Below, piece by piece: positions 21,083 to 32,970 of a stretch of DNA of 64,000 nucleotides. The translations under genes were made by a program, and so were the position numbers. Within the stretch, counting starts at the first letter, position 1, and every line of letters starts with the position of its first letter. This DNA comes from Porphyra umbilicalis. Its lineage: Eukaryota > Rhodophyta > Bangiophyceae > Bangiales > Bangiaceae. The stretch covers positions 124,001 through 188,000 of the forward strand of contig KV918826.1 in NCBI GenBank assembly GCA_002049455.2. Reading direction: 5' to 3'. Under the pieces are notes generated by a model that saw nothing but the letters and a program-made list of their open reading frames with translations, searched no databases and was not told the origin of the DNA.

Positions 21083-22516
21083 ATGCTCCGCTCCTGCGTG
21101 TTGGGTGGCGCCGGCCGGGCGGCGGCGGCGGTGCCCGCCGGCTTCCTCCCCCCCCGCCATGGCCGTCGGCGGCGGCAGCCGCGGTGGCGCCAAGCCGGCT
21201 GCGGCGGCCGCCCCGTCACCCGTGCGGTGGCCCCCCTTCCCCCCCACGGCGCTCGCGTGCGTGCGTCCGTACCGCCCACACCGCGTCTGCCGGCGACGGC
21301 GTCGGCGTCCCCCCCCCCCGGCACCCGCGTCCGCCGCCGTGTCCCCCCCTCCTGCCGCCGCCGCCCCCCCTGCTGCTGCCGCCACCCCCCGCCCTGCCGG
21401 GGCCACCCCCCCTCCCCCCCCCCCACACCCCCGTCCTGGTATCGGAAATCGTCGGCCACTTTACCGGCCGCCACCTACCGACCTTCCTCGACGGCACCGT
21501 CGGCGCGGGCGGCCACGCGGCCGCCCTCATGGCCGCCGCGTCCATCGACCATTACGTGGGCATTGATCGGGACGCGGCGGCGCTGGCAGTCGCGCGCGAC
21601 GCCCTCACGCCCGTTGCCGCCGCGACGGGCACGCGCCTCACGCTCTTACACGGCAACTTTGCCGACGCGGCGGCGCTGCTCGCGTCTGCCGGCGTGCCGC
21701 CCGTCGACGGCCTACTCCTCGACTACGGGGTGAGCTCCATGCAGCTCGACACCCCCGACCGGGGTTTTTCCTTCCTCCGCGACGGCCCCCTGGACATGCG
21801 CATGGACGCGGCGGCCACGGGCCCGACCGCCGCCGACATTGTCAATGGGTGGTCCGAGGCGCACCTCGGCGCCGCCCTCCGCGAGTTGGGGGAGGAGCGC
21901 CACTGGCGGGGCATTGCCGCGTCGATTGTGGCCGCGCGCGACGCGGCGGCGGCGGCGGGGCGGGGCGGCTTGACGACGACCGCCGAGTTGGCGGCCGCCG
22001 TCGCGGGCGGCCGCCGCCTCAATGAGCGGCGGGTGCACCCGGCGACGCTCACCTTCCAGGCGCTGCGGATGGTCGTCAATGCGGAAGCGGCGGCGGTGGC
22101 GGCGCTGCCGCGGGTGCTCGGCGCGCTCGCGCCGGGCGGCGTGGCCGCCGTCATCTCGTTTCACTCGTTGGAGGATCGGGTGGTCAAGCGCGTGTTTCGC
22201 GACGCGGGCGCGCGGGGCAAGGTGCTGGGGGGGGGGGGGAGGGGGGGGAGGGGGGTGACGGGGGGGCGGGTGGGCGTCGCCGGCTGGGGGGGACGGGGGG
22301 AGGGTGCCCGCCGACGGCGACGGTGGGGGTGGTGGTGGCGGCGGCGGCGGCGGTGGGGACGCGCTCCGCATGGAGGTGCTGACCAAGCGCCCGCTCGTCG
22401 CCTCGGCGGCAGAGGTGAAGCGCAACCCGCGGTCGCGGTCGGCCAAACTCCGCGTCGGCCGGTTGCTCGGGCCGGACGAGGTCGTGCGCGGCAAGGTCAA
22501 CAAGTACCGGCCGTGA
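21083..22516 (+). CDS. rsmH: 16S rRNA (cytosine-1402-N4)-methyltransferase, RsmH/MraW family
   Basis: Bacterial-type methyltransferase that N4-methylates C1402 of small-subunit rRNA using S-adenosylmethionine. In eukaryotes its homologues work in mitochondria or plastids. HTPVLVSEIV opens the domain. Motif I is FLDGTVGAGGHAAALM, then VGIDRDAAAL, DGLLLDYGVSSMQLD and GFSFLRDGPLDMRMD, NGWSEAHL and INAEA-like VVNAEAAAVAALP, VISFHSLEDRVVKRVF and, at the C-terminus, LTKRPLVASAAEVKRNPRSRSAKLRV, all hallmark RsmH blocks in order. The sequence before HTPVL is Ala/Pro/Arg-rich and fits a transit peptide. The ATG at 21,083 (MLRSCVLGGAGRAAAAVP) is one frame off, with an 11-C run at 21,309-21,319 between. 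A second shift falls in the G runs at 22,227-22,250, inside a Gly-rich insertion before LTKRP. No intron is evident. Confidence 0.93.
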
Positions 22517-23286
22517 GGGGCGGCGGGGGGAGTGCCGGGGAGGGCGTGCGGGCGGGTGGGACCGGCGGTGGGCGGGTGGTGGTGTGTGGGCTGTCACTTA
22601 AGGTGGGGGAGCAATGAAGAGATGGCGGCGCCGCTCTTTTTCTTCCGGGCCGTTGACGTGGCACCGGCTGCTGCTGTTTGCTCTTGTGGTGTGTTTGTGT
22701 GGTGGCGAGCAGCAATCTTTGGAGCGCAGCCCTGCACTCTCCTTCACTGGAAACCAGAGACCGTGACGTGCCTCTCGGTTCGACCTAACGCCTCGTTTGT
22801 GCCGCGCACCATGGACATGGCATCTTGAGCTGGCCAGATCAAGCATGAGCGCGCGACGCGGGGGTGCAACGCCTACCACCCTGCCACAGCACGTCTGCAC
22901 CTATCGTCGTCCCGCTCCTGATGCTGTGAGCGGACCCTCTGACCTTGTCCAACCCCTCCTGGCCCATCGTCCAACGTACACGAGACTCTTCCTGTCAAGC
23001 TCACATACAGGCGTCGGTAAGAGACCCTGTGCACTCAGTGCAACCCTCTATTGGTGTTCTCCACGGATGCGACAACCCTCGATTGATAATCTCCACAGAT
23101 GCGACAACCCTCATAGTGTTTATGTGCAAGCAGCTCTTGCGCGCCGCGGCAAAGGCCCGTCCCAAGCATGCCAATGCCTGCCCCGCAAGCAAAACCACAT
23201 CCACGTCCCAGCAAAAAACAGAAATCACGGTAGAAAGTGCCGATGCCACGAGAGCCATGCAACGGTGGCCTCGCGGGGACCCCACC
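22517..23286. other. Convergent intergenic region, with a 30-bp tandem duplication
   Basis: This lies between the RsmH stop (+) and the EF-hand stop (-). At about 23,057-23,115 a unit of about 30 bp ending TCCAC(A/G)GATGCGACAACCCTC occurs twice. No gene is seen. Confidence 0.55.
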
Positions 23287-23775
23287 TCACGGCCGCGCGG
23301 TGCCCAGCGGCAGCCGAGACCCAAGCAGCTGCACCGCCGACCCGAGGACCGTCCCCCAAACGCCCTTGGGCACCCGCTTCAGCAGCGGGTTTTGCTGCCG
23401 CATCAGCTGCATCGCCTCGGGCAGCACAAAGAACTTGACCGCCGCCGTCGCCACGAGCTTGACGAGGTTGACGACCTTGACGTTGCGGTGAAAGTAGGCC
23501 GACGCAAACTCGTGAAACTGGACCGACGTGAGTGTCTTGTCGCCCTCCGTGTCAAACTCGGCAATCGCCTTGGAGATCTCGCGGCGGCTCGGCGGGGAGC
23601 CGACGCCGGGGACGCGGCGGCGAATCTTCGAGTGGAGGTCCTGCATCGCATAGTAGAGCTCGTGCGTGTCGAGCTTGCCATCGTTGTCCCCGTCGACGCG
23701 GGCAAAGATGGCCGCGCAGATGAGCTTAAACGCGTTTGTGCGCGCAAACGACCAGGAGAAGAAGGGGAAGCCCAT
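23287..23775 (-). CDS. EF-hand calcium-binding protein
   Basis: Compact 162-residue protein from ATG 23,775 (MGFPFFSWSFARTNAFKL) to a TGA. The first EF-hand loop, DGDNDGKLDTHEL, is complete (Asp 1, 3 and 5, Gly 6, hydrophobic 8, Glu 12), preceded by helix FKLICAAIFARV and followed by YYAMQDLHSKI. A second, degenerate loop is DTEGDKTLTSVQFHEF; it keeps the first Asp and a bulky hydrophobic but has a shifted acidic end, so it may bind weakly or not at all. The C-terminal half (VKVVNLVKLVATAAVKFFVL and VPKGVWGTVLGSAVQLLG) is amphipathic and hydrophobic and could touch a membrane or a target. The partner is unknown. It is intronless and divergent from the karyopherin gene 1.5 kb away. Confidence 0.85.
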   Translation of the reverse strand: MGFPFFSWSFARTNAFKLICAAIFARVDGDNDGKLDTHELYYAMQDLHSKIRRRVPGVGSPPSRREISKAIAEFDTEGDKTLTSVQFHEFASAYFHRNVKVVNLVKLVATAAVKFFVLPEAMQLMRQQNPLLKRVPKGVWGTVLGSAVQLLGSRLPLGTARP

Positions 23776-25248
23776 GGTGGCGGCGGTCGGGGGGCGGTGC
23801 GTGTGGGGGGGGAGGGGGAAGCAGCGGCGCACGGGGGGGTGGGGGGGGTAGGGGGGGTAGGAGTGGGGGTTGTGGGGGTGCGGCGAGGATCAGCGGTGCA
23901 GCAAAACGAGGGGCGCGTTGCGGGGCTGCACGTCGTGCGCCCCGTCCCACATCTCGGCGAGCGCCTTAAGAGCTGTGGGTGGCGCTCCGGGGGGGAATGC
24001 GCGGTGGCGGTTGCGCCCAAGCGCCGCGCACCCAATTCCCTGGATCAGCCGCTCGCCGCCGAGGCACGGTGAGCGGGTGCCCCTGCCTCTGCAGAGCGGC
24101 GCGGCGGCCGCGGCGGGGCGCCGGCGGCGGCGGACGCCACTGCAGGCCCCTTCGCGTCGAAAGAGCCGACCGGCAACGTCGGGATCCCGCCAGCGGGTGT
24201 CGCGCGCACGCCCGCCCGGCCAACCCGGGCGGGTTGGCATCCCATCGAGCAGCACCCGACGCGGGTGCAAAAAAAGCACACGCGCATACGGCAGTGCGCG
24301 GGCGGCGTTTGGGGTCCGCCGCGGCGGCGCGGATTGGGGGTGGTTGCGTGCAAAGGCTTTGGGAGATTGTGGCAGCACAGCGGTCAGGGTTGCTGGCCAC
24401 GCCGAGCAGTGTGCAAACCTGTAGGTCTCGCGACGCTTCAACGTTTCTCTCGTGCTCCATTTGCCGACGCTGGACAGACAATGCTTGGATCGATTGAAGC
24501 AATCCCTGGGACCTGTCTGGTGCGTGCGGGGGCCAGTGACGGACAGAGCCCCGCGTGGCGCAAGGAACCCCGCGAGCGCGTCGGGTTCTGACAAGGCCCC
24601 TGTACCGCCCAACGTCTCTCCTCACCCCTCCTACTGGTGGTGGTGTCTCACCGTTGACCACGTCGGCGGCCAAACCATCGGGTCAAGTCGCCGCCCCCCC
24701 CACAGGTCAGTCTGCTCCACGCTTGCGGACGTCCGACATCCGTCGCTCGGGGTGCCTCAGGTCGAGCTGTCGGCCGCCAGCTCACGCAGCGACTGTCGGT
24801 ACTCACCGCCGTGCAGACCGACAGCGGCGGACCATTAGGTGAAGGGTAAAGTCTGCCCGGATCCTGCCATTCTCCAATCGCGCCACCCAGATAGCGGGTG
24901 GTCGCTATCAGCTTGTGTGGCGGTCGTTGCCAGTCGCCGGCGGCGGCGCGGGGCGCCTTGCCATCCATGGAAGCGACCGCCCTTTGGGATTGTGGTCCAG
25001 TACTGTACCGTGTATGAATACGATACCTCCCCAATCATGGTGTAGGACACGAGATCGAATCAAGGAACTGAATCCAGCATTGATCCAATCTGATCCTAGC
25101 TTTCAGATCTCTGTTTCGACCGCGGTGTGTCTTCCGGCGTGGTCGCCAAGCAGACGACGGCGAATGACGCCGCCGATTCGGCTCGCCCGCCCACGTCATC
25201 CGCCGTGAACCCCCCCCCCCACCTCCCCTCGTACTCCCTTTGGCAGCC
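23776..25248. other. Divergent intergenic region
   Basis: This lies between the EF-hand start (-) and the karyopherin start (+). Minus-strand frames to 240 codons (23,890-24,612) have no domain and are rich in Arg/Pro/Ala. Short inverted GGGCGGG/CCCGCCC sequences occur near 24,210-24,240. Promoters of both genes are expected here. Confidence 0.5.
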
Positions 25249-28200
25249 ATGAACGGCTCCTCTGGGGCGCCTGGCGCTCATCCCGGCGATGGCACCCCCC
25301 CCCCCCCCCCCCTCGAATCCCTCCTCGCGGCGCTGCTACAACCGTCCTCTGCCGTCATCCGGTCCGCCGAAGCTGCCCTCCGCGTGCGCGCGCGCGCCCC
25401 GACCATCCTCCCCGCCCTCCTCGACATCCTAACGGGCGGCGCCCCCCCCGCCATCCGCCAAACCGCCGGCGTGCTCCTCCGTCGGTATGCGCGCAAGCAT
25501 GCGCCGGGCCTGCCGCCCGCTGACGTGCGGGCGCTGATGCGCTCGCTGCTCGGCGTGCTCACCACGCCGCCGCGCGGCGACGGCGGGTCGGACGGGGCGC
25601 CCCGCCGGGCGGCCGCCGCCGCCGTCTCGTCACTGCTCCCCGATGCGCCGTCTGACTGTGAGCCCGAGGTGCTGGTGGTGGCGGCCCAGCTGGCGGCGGC
25701 GGCGGGGGCGTCGGCGGCGGCGGCCACGTTGCGGGGGGCGGCCCAGACGCTCGCGCGGGGCGTTGCCGAGTTGGAGGACCCGACGCACGCAGAGGAGGTG
25801 GCCGCCATTGTGGCGGTGGGCCTCCGCGACGACGCTGGGGCCGTGCGGCTGGCCGCCGTCAAGGGCGTCGGCGCGCTGCTCGCGGCAGACTGGGGGGGGG
25901 GGCGCCGGGGGGGGCGCCGCCGGCGGAGCTGGCGTTGCGTGTGTTGCAGCCGCTGCTGGGGGCGACGCTCGCGCTGGTCGACGGCCCCGTGGGGGGTGCC
26001 CCCGTGCGCGACGCGCCCGCGGGCGCCGCCGCCCCCGCCGACGCGGGCGGGGCCGACGTCGCCGTTGCCGTCTTTGGGCTCCTCCAAGAGCTCCTCGACG
26101 TGCACGCGCCGGCGGTGCGCCCGCATTTTGCGGCCGCCGCGGCGGCGGCGCTGCGGGTGTTGGCAAACGTTGGCAGCGACGCGACGGCGCGGTCGGCGGC
26201 GGGGGAGCTCGTGGCCACCTGTGCGGGGGGGCGCCCAAAGACGTTTCGGCGGCTTGGGTGCGTTGACGCGGCCGTCGACGTGGCGTTTGAGCTGCTGGCC
26301 GAGGCGGCGGCGGGTGGGGAGGATGGCGGTGGCGACGGGTCGCAGGACGGGGCGTCTGCGTCCATGGGCGACGGCGACGACGACGGGGAGGAGGGCGACG
26401 ACCAGGATGCCGATGGGGAGTGGCGGCCGGGGGTGCTCGCCGCCCGCCTGCTCGATGCGCTCGCTTCCGAGGAGCTGCTGGTCAACGGCGCCTTTGCCCG
26501 CTCCGCCGCCGTCGCGCAGCGGGTGTTGGCCGAGACGGCGGACGCGGCGGCGGCCGCTGCGGCGGCCTCCCCCACCGCCACGACCCCGAGTGTGGCCGCC
26601 CGCCGAGCGGTGGCCTACCGTGGCCTCTCCATTGTCTGTTCGAGCGCGGGCCCGTCGCTCGCGTGGGCGGCGGCGGCGACGCCGATTGGCGTGACGGGTT
26701 TGATGGGCGCCCTCTCGGCGGGCCCCGCCCGCGAGGCGCACCCCCGCCCCCGCGCGGCGGCGGTGCGGGCGCTGGCGTCGGCGGCGGGTGCCTTGGCTAA
26801 CGGCGGCCTCGCCGACGCGGACCATGATGCAGACGCGGCGGCGGGCGCCGCCGCCCTCGCCATCATCCGTGACGCGGCGTTGCGGGCGGCGCTGGCGGCG
26901 CTGCGCGACGGCGCCGCGCGGGTGCGCATCGCCGGCTGCGTCGCCGTCGAGTGTGTGCTGCCCCTCTACGAGGAGGATGACGAGGAGGGGGCGGAGGACG
27001 AGGGGCAAGCGACCGACACCCCGTCGGCGGCGGGCGGCAGTGGCCACCGCCCGCTCGCCGCCTGGGTCGACGAAATCGCGTCGGCGCTGTCGGCGGTCGG
27101 CGACGGAGGCGGCGAGGCGGCGGTCGCGGCGGCCGCGGCGCTCGCCGATGTGGCGGGCACGTCGCTGGCCGCCTCTGCTGCCTTTCCGGGCCTCGTCACG
27201 GGGGTGGCGGCGCTCATGGCGCGCCGCGGGCCAGAGTCGCTGGCCATGCGGTCGGCGGCGGTGGCGGCGGCCGGCTCCCTCGTCGCCGCCTGTGTCGGTG
27301 AGGGTGGCGCCGGCGCCGGCGCCGGCGCTCGCACGACGGTCGTGGCGCCGCTCGTCGAGGCGGCCTTTGCCGGCGCGGCCGACGAGTGGGAGGAGCCGAC
27401 GTTTAAGGAGGCCACGTACGTGTTTTTTGTGCGGCTGATCGATTCGTACGGGGTGGTAGCGGCATCGTCGGTGGCCGGGCGACTCCTGCCGCTCGTCGCC
27501 GAGACGCTCGGCCGGGATGATGGGGTTTTGGCCAAGGAGGGGGGGGGGGGGGTCCCCGGCGGCGACGACGACGTGGGTGGCGACGACGGTGTCGGCAGCG
27601 GTGGGGACGGGAGCGACGGGGACAGCGACGACACGGACAGTGACGGCGGGGGGCTGGTGTTTACCGTCCGCACGGCGGCGCTGGACGAAAAGGCGGCGGC
27701 GCTCGAGGTGCTCGGCGCCGTCGCCGACGCGCTCGCGCCCGCCGCCGACCTCCCCGCCGCCGCCTATGCCGACCCGTCGTGGGCGCCGCCGCCCGACTAT
27801 GCGCCCGCGGGCGTGCGGTCGGCGGTGGCGGCGGCGGCCGCCCCCCTGACCGACCTCCACGGCTACTTTCACGAGGAGGTCCGCGCCGGCGCGTTGCGCG
27901 CGTCGGCCCGCCTCGCCGCCGCCGCCTTTTGCCCGGCGGGCACCACCCCCGCGGCGGCGGCAGAGGCGGTGGCGGCCGTGCTGCTCGCCGCCGCCGAGGC
28001 GGTCGACGGCGACGACGACGCGCGGGTGGCCGCCGCGGGGCTGGTGGCGATGGCGACCGTGTGTGAGAGCGCCCACGTTGCGGGCCCCGCGGCGGTGGCC
28101 GTGGCGCGCCTGCTGCCGCGCCTCACCGCCGCCTTTGGCGCCCTCCTCCGCGGCGAGGCGTTGTGCCAACAGTCCGGCCTCGACGACTCGGACGAGGAGA

Positions 28201-29342
28201 GTGGGGGGGACGCTGCCGGCGGGGACGGGGCGGGCGGCGGCGCCACGGGCGGGGGCGTGGCCGTGTGGCACTGCAACAGCGTCGCGCGACAGGCGCTCGT
28301 CGACGAGCTGTCGGTCGCGCTGCCGGCGGTGGCCAAGGTCGCCCCGCCCGCGTGGGCGGTCGACGCGCTGGCGCTCGCGGGCGGGCTGTCGGCCGCGTTT
28401 TGCACGCCGTCGTCGACGCCGGGGGACCACGCGCAGGTGGTCGGCGCCATGGCCGAGACGCTCTCCCGCCTGGGCGGCGGGGGTGGCACGGCGGCCGCCG
28501 CCGCCGCCGCCGTGCCTCTCGTGCCGACCGACGGGGCGCCGCCGCCGCCGTCGCCTGCCGCCATTGCCGACGCGTTTGACGCCCTCTGTCGCGGGTGCCT
28601 GCCCCTGGCCACGACCGCGGCGTCGTCGTCCGTTTCGTCGTCCCTCCGCCGCAACGGGTTGTACCTCCTCGGCGTTGTGTACGCGCGTGTGCGCCCGCAC
28701 TCGCCGGCCGGCGTCGCCGTCTGGGCGTCTGCCACCGACGTGCTGCGGGTGCTGCAGGCGTGCCTCGACCCCGCCACCGAAGCCGCCGCGGCGGTGCGCG
28801 ACAATGCGGCGGGCGCGCTCGGGCGGGTGGCGGCGGCGGCGGCCGCCGCGGCGGCCGCCGACCCCGCCGCCCCGCCGCTGCTGTCGCCGTCCACCGCGCG
28901 CTCGGCGGCGCTGCTGCTCGTGGCGGCGTTGCCCCTCTCGGCCGACCCAGACGAGCTGCTGCCCGTCGCGGCGGGCCTCGGCGCGCTGGCCGTTGCCACC
29001 GACAGCGCCGCCGACCTCGTGCACGTGCCGGCGGTGGCGGCGCCGGCGGCCGAGGCGCTCGTCCGCGCGCTCCTGGTCGTGGGGGGGACGCCACCGGGGG
29101 ATGGCGCCGTGCCGGCGGTGGGCGCTGCGCCGTCGGTGCCGCGGGGCTGGGCGTCGCCGCCGCCGGGTGCCGGCGCGGCCGCGTCGAACGCGCTCCGGGA
29201 GGGGGACGTGCCGCGCATGGTGTCGGCGTTGCGGCGGATTGTCGGCGCCTGCGGGGTGGAGGTGGTGACCCGCCTGGGGCTGAGGGCAGACGAGCAACGG
29301 GTCGTGGAGGCGTGGCTGGGTGGGCCCCAAGAGTGCAAGTAG
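25249..29342 (+). CDS. Importin-beta family karyopherin, importin-4/Kap123-like (HEAT repeats)
   Basis: Large nuclear transport receptor of about 1,365 codons, somewhat longer than animal importin-4 (about 1,080) because of acidic and Ala/Gly insertions. The N-terminus (LESLLAALLQPSSAVIRSAE, AEAALRV, IRQTAGVLLRRYARKHA) matches the importin N-terminal HEAT repeats that bind RanGTP. Further HEAT pairs follow (AAAVRALASAAGALAN; VRIAGCVAVECVLPLYEEDDEE; FKEATYVFFVRLIDSYG). VRTAALDEKAAALEVLGAVA and LTDLHGYFHEEVRAGALRAS are characteristic of importin-4. Acidic linkers (DGDDDGEEGDDQD; GDGSDGDSDDTDSDGG) may contact histone-like or ribosomal cargo. It would act at the nuclear pore and in the cytoplasm. 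The ATG at 25,249 is preceded by TTGGCAGCC. One frame change lies at the G run 25,892-25,902, between GVGALLAADW and ALRVLQPLLG; the rest is one frame to TAG. Confidence 0.88.
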
Positions 29343-30395
29343 GGGGGACCCGCGCTGCCGCCCAGAGCGCACGCAAGCCGACCGGTGCCGATCGTAGGGA
29401 AGAAAAGAGACTTTATTGTGCTTCTCACAAAAACTGGACCTCGGTGCATCAGCTTCCGTTGCAAAATCACTGTTTCATTGGCTCAGGCGGCGGTTCATGA
29501 TGCTGAAGCGGATGTTGCGGATCCAGTTTTTGTGGGAAGCACAATAGGCAGTACGATCTTTCTCCATTCTTGTCTTCTTCCCTTGATGTAAAGCCCGCGG
29601 TGGGCCACATGTCTGTATGTATGTCTGTATGTCTGTGAAGCCCACCAATGGGACCGCCGCGATCGGGTTTCGCACACGGGCTATTTCTTGTTATTGCATA
29701 TTCGGGGCCGTTAAGCCCGATTCTCAAAGTCGAGGGGAAATATACAAGAGTGCATGTCACAATCAGTTTTTTATATTCGTTCAGATTGAAGTGGAGATAA
29801 ATGGCATCATTGGACAGATCTCGATCAGATGAGTCAAACGGTGTGTCGAACTCAAAAGCGACGTATGCTGAAAAACCGAAGATATTATCAGAAATGGCGC
29901 CACAAGTAAGACTCCACTGTGCCCATGGTCATTGACGCGCCGTTGCGCGATGGCTCAGGCCCACCCGCCTCGCGCGCCCCACTGGGGCGCCCGCGCACCC
30001 AATCCAGGGCTCTTGTCCGCCCCGCGAGAGGCGCGAGACAGGCGGCACGCCACGTCGCCGTGCCACCCCCACTGTGCGCATGCTGACGCAACGTCAACGC
30101 TCTGGTCGTGCGTTTGCGCTCCTGAGAGATCCGCCCGCCCGCTCTGCCGCCGCCGCGGCGCCGCGGTCCGCTGCGGCGGCCGCCCCCCCTCCCAGCGCCC
30201 TCCTTCCCGTCGACGGCGCGGCACCGCGCGGTGCGCGTCGACCATGGCGCGGCCGGCCCCCCCCCCTCCCCCTTTGCGCATCTGCTCCCCCCCCCGCTCC
30301 CCCTCGGGGTCGGGGACGGGGCCGGCTCGGCGCGCCCGCCGCCCCCCCCCTCGCGCTGCGGTCCCCCCCCTCGACGGCCTCGTCGTCCTCTGCCT
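29343..30395. other. Intergenic, with a small inverted-repeat element and a TG microsatellite
   Basis: AT-rich relative to its surroundings. It contains the inverted repeat at 29,415-29,546 and a (TGTATGTC)-type run at about 29,611-29,638. From 29,940 on it becomes GC-rich and leads into the F-box gene. No gene is seen. Confidence 0.5.
29415..29546. mobile_element. MITE-like or fold-back element with 25-bp inverted ends
   Basis: 29,415-29,439 and 29,522-29,546 are inverted copies of a 25-bp sequence starting TATTGTGCTTC, with one mismatch. They enclose 82 bp that are themselves partly self-complementary (GCATCAGCTTCC against TGCTGAAGC). The short matches flanking both ends (GATCGTA) suggest the inverted repeat may extend further. 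There is no coding capacity, and the mobilising transposase is unknown. Confidence 0.65.
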
Positions 30396-32298
30396 ATGTG
30401 CCTGGCTCCCCCCCCCCCCCCACCCCCCCCCGGCGCCACGGCACGCCTGCTCGACTTGCCCGACGAGCTCCTCGCCATCGTTGCGTCGCGGCTGTTTGCC
30501 GAGCGCGCGCACGGCGGCTTTTTTGGCGCCTGCACCCGCACGGCGGTTGTTGGCCACGGCGCCATAGAGTGGCTGACGCTCCCGTGGTATGTGTCGTGTT
30601 CGGCGCCGACGCGACGGCGGCGGCGGCGGCGGCGGGTGGCGCGGGGGGGGGGGGGGACCCCACCGACGGCACGGTCGGCGGCGGTAGCGGCAGCGGCAGC
30701 GGCAGCGGCGGTGGCGGCGGTGGCGGTGGCGGTGGCGGTGGCGGCGACGCCGCCGCCGGCGACCGCGGTGTCTGCGGCGGCGTGGCGCTCCCCGACCGCT
30801 TGGCGTCGGTCGTGGCGTTCCTCGGTCGCCTCCCAAACTGCCACGACGTGGAGCTCGTGCACGGCGGCTGCCGCGGGCGGGCGACGGGCGCCGCCGCGGG
30901 CGGCGTCGCCCCCCCGGCGCCGACGCACTGCGGCGTCGCCCCCGCCGTCGCCGCCGCGTCGTGGCGGGCGGTCGGCGCGGCGCTGGGGGGCCTCCCACGC
31001 CTCGCCGCGATTGCCGTCGACGGGGCGGCGGCAGAGGCGCTGGGCGGGTGGCCCGCCGCGCCCGCGGCGCCGCTGCGGCGCCTCACGCTGCGACGGCTGC
31101 CGCCGACGGCGGCGGCGGCGGCGGGCGGCGGCGGGGGGGGGGCTGGCTCGCCGCCGCCCTGCGGCGCGCCTCCCCCGCGCTGACCGAGTTGGACGTGGAG
31201 GTCGTTGGCGCCTGGCCCGCCGGCGGCGTGGCGGATCTGTTGACTGCCGCGGCGCCGCTGGCGGGCGTCGAGCGCCTCGCCTTGACGCTCGGCGGGGCGG
31301 GGGTGTGGGATGGGGCGCTCGCCGCCGCCGTGGCGGCGTCGTGCCCGCGCCTCGCGCGCCTCGCCGTGGCCGGCGAGGCGGGCGTCGGCTGGGGCCCGCC
31401 ACTGTCCGCGTCGGCGGGGCGCCTGCCGCGCCTCGCCGACGTGCAGCTGACGGTCGGCGTCGGCGCCGCGGCGCCGCTGGCGGGGGAGCTCGCCGCCGCC
31501 CTGGCGGGCCGCCACCTCGACCGCCTCGCGCTCATTGCCGACGCGGACGGCGCCGACGGGGGCGGGGGCGGGGGGCTGGCGGGCACCGCGGCTGCCATTG
31601 CGGCGGGCGTGGGGCTGCCGTCGAGCCTCGAGCTCGCGGCGACGCCCCTCCCCGAAGGGGAGTGCCTCGCCCTCGCCGCCGACCCGCGCGCCGCGTCGTG
31701 CGTGACGCGCCTGACGCTCGGCCTGCCGACGGCACCCGGCGCGACGCTCGGCCGCCTCGGGCCGCTGCCGCGGGTGACCGCCCTCGGGGTGCGGGTGGAG
31801 GTGGGGTCCCTCGACGGGCCCTCGGCGCTGGCCGTGGTGCCGTGGGCGGGCCTCCCGGCGCTCGCCCGCCTCGACGTGCACGTCGTGTCGGACGGGGGGG
31901 AGGACAAGGAGGGGGAGGGGGGGCGCCACGGCGGCGCCGCCGCCGCCGTGTCGGCGGTGGTGGGGTGGCTCCTCGCCGCCCTCCTCGCGTCGCCGTGCCG
32001 CAAGGCGCTCGCCGAGGTGAGCGTGCGGGGGGATTGGTCGCTCGACGGGGGGGGGGCGGGGCGGTTTGGGGTGCTCGCCGCGCTCCCGGCGCTGCGCCGC
32101 GTCGCGCTCTCGTGCCGCCCGGAGGTCGTCGACGCGTCGCCCGTGGGGGGGGGGGGGGGGGGGTTGGGGGGGGCGGGGCACCTCCCCCACTCCCTCACGC
32201 CGGCGGACCGGGCGCGGCTGCGGGGGCAGCTGGCCGCCGCGCTGCCGGGCGTGAACACGTCCATGCGCTTCTCCTACTCGCGCCACGGGGTGGTGTAG
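30396..32298 (+). CDS. F-box protein with Leu/Ala-rich repeat C-terminus
   Basis: Probable substrate-recognition subunit of an SCF ubiquitin ligase. ATG 30,396 opens MCLAPPPP, then an F-box-like stretch LLDLPDELLAIVASRLF (Leu-Pro-Asp-Glu-Leu-Leu core), which would bind SKP1. The rest resembles irregular leucine-rich repeats: ALPDRLASVVAFLGRLPNC, LTELDVEVVGAWP, LARLAVAGEAG, LPRLADVQLTVG, VTRLTLGLPTAPG, LARLDVHVV and LPALRRVALSCRP recur about every 25-50 residues. Three frames are needed. The first junction fits an intron with donor GTATGT at 30,587 and an acceptor in the AGCGGC repeat near 30,690; the second is at the G run 31,133-31,142. The final 430 codons are one clean frame to TAG. A fold-back LRR solenoid is inferred from spacing alone. 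Confidence 0.65.
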
Positions 32299-32970
32299 CT
32301 AGCGGTGGGGCGTGGGCGGCGGGGGTACCGCGAGGCCCTTTTTTTGATTTTTTTTTTTTTTTTTGCGCCACCGAGGGGGGAGCGGCGCCCTCGCCCGGGG
32401 GTGTGCGTTGGAGTCGGCCGCCGCCCGCCCGGTGCAGTGCGGCAGCGGCGGGCGGCAGGCAGCCACCCGCCGCGGGTGGGTGATTGGTCTGGCACGAGCG
32501 CGTTTCTCGCGTGAAATCCCGACGACGAGCCGCGGCGTCGGCGCGTGGCGCGACCCCGCGTTTGAAAAAAAACGAAACGGGCAAAGATGGCACCCTCATA
32601 CCGCCCTTTGTCGCGGCGGAGGGGCGCGCGCAACGGCCCCCAGCCCTCCCGGCGGTGACGTCCTGGCGAGACGGTCCGTCCGCTCGGCCCGCCCACACAT
32701 CAACCAGTCCCTGGCGCAACGGAGATGCCTCCCGTGGTCGACTCGCGACGCTGGCGGGCCGCCATCGCTGCGGTGGCGGTGGCGGCATCCCTTTCCCCGC
32801 CCCACGCCACCCCCGCCACGGCAACGTGTCGTCGACCGGCGGGCGAGCGCGCCCGCCGCCGCCCCGCCCGCCGCCGCCCGCCGCCGCCCCCGCGCTCCCC
32901 GCGCGTCACGCCCGACGCACGCGCCGCCGCCCCCTTGCGGCCGACTAGCACCCACCCGCCGCCGCCTCAA
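32299..32970. other. Convergent intergenic region with a poly-T tract
   Basis: This lies between the F-box gene stop and the hydrolase-fold gene stop. A run of T broken once (about 32,338-32,364) stands out from the GC-rich surroundings; a retroposed poly-A tail or a 3'-end element are possible readings. No gene is seen. Confidence 0.5.

Noticed and set aside
25278-29372. A 1,364-codon open frame on the strand opposite the karyopherin gene
   Set aside because: It is a shadow produced by extreme GC at third positions. It is Arg/Gly/Ala-rich without domains, while the plus strand carries clear importin HEAT repeats.
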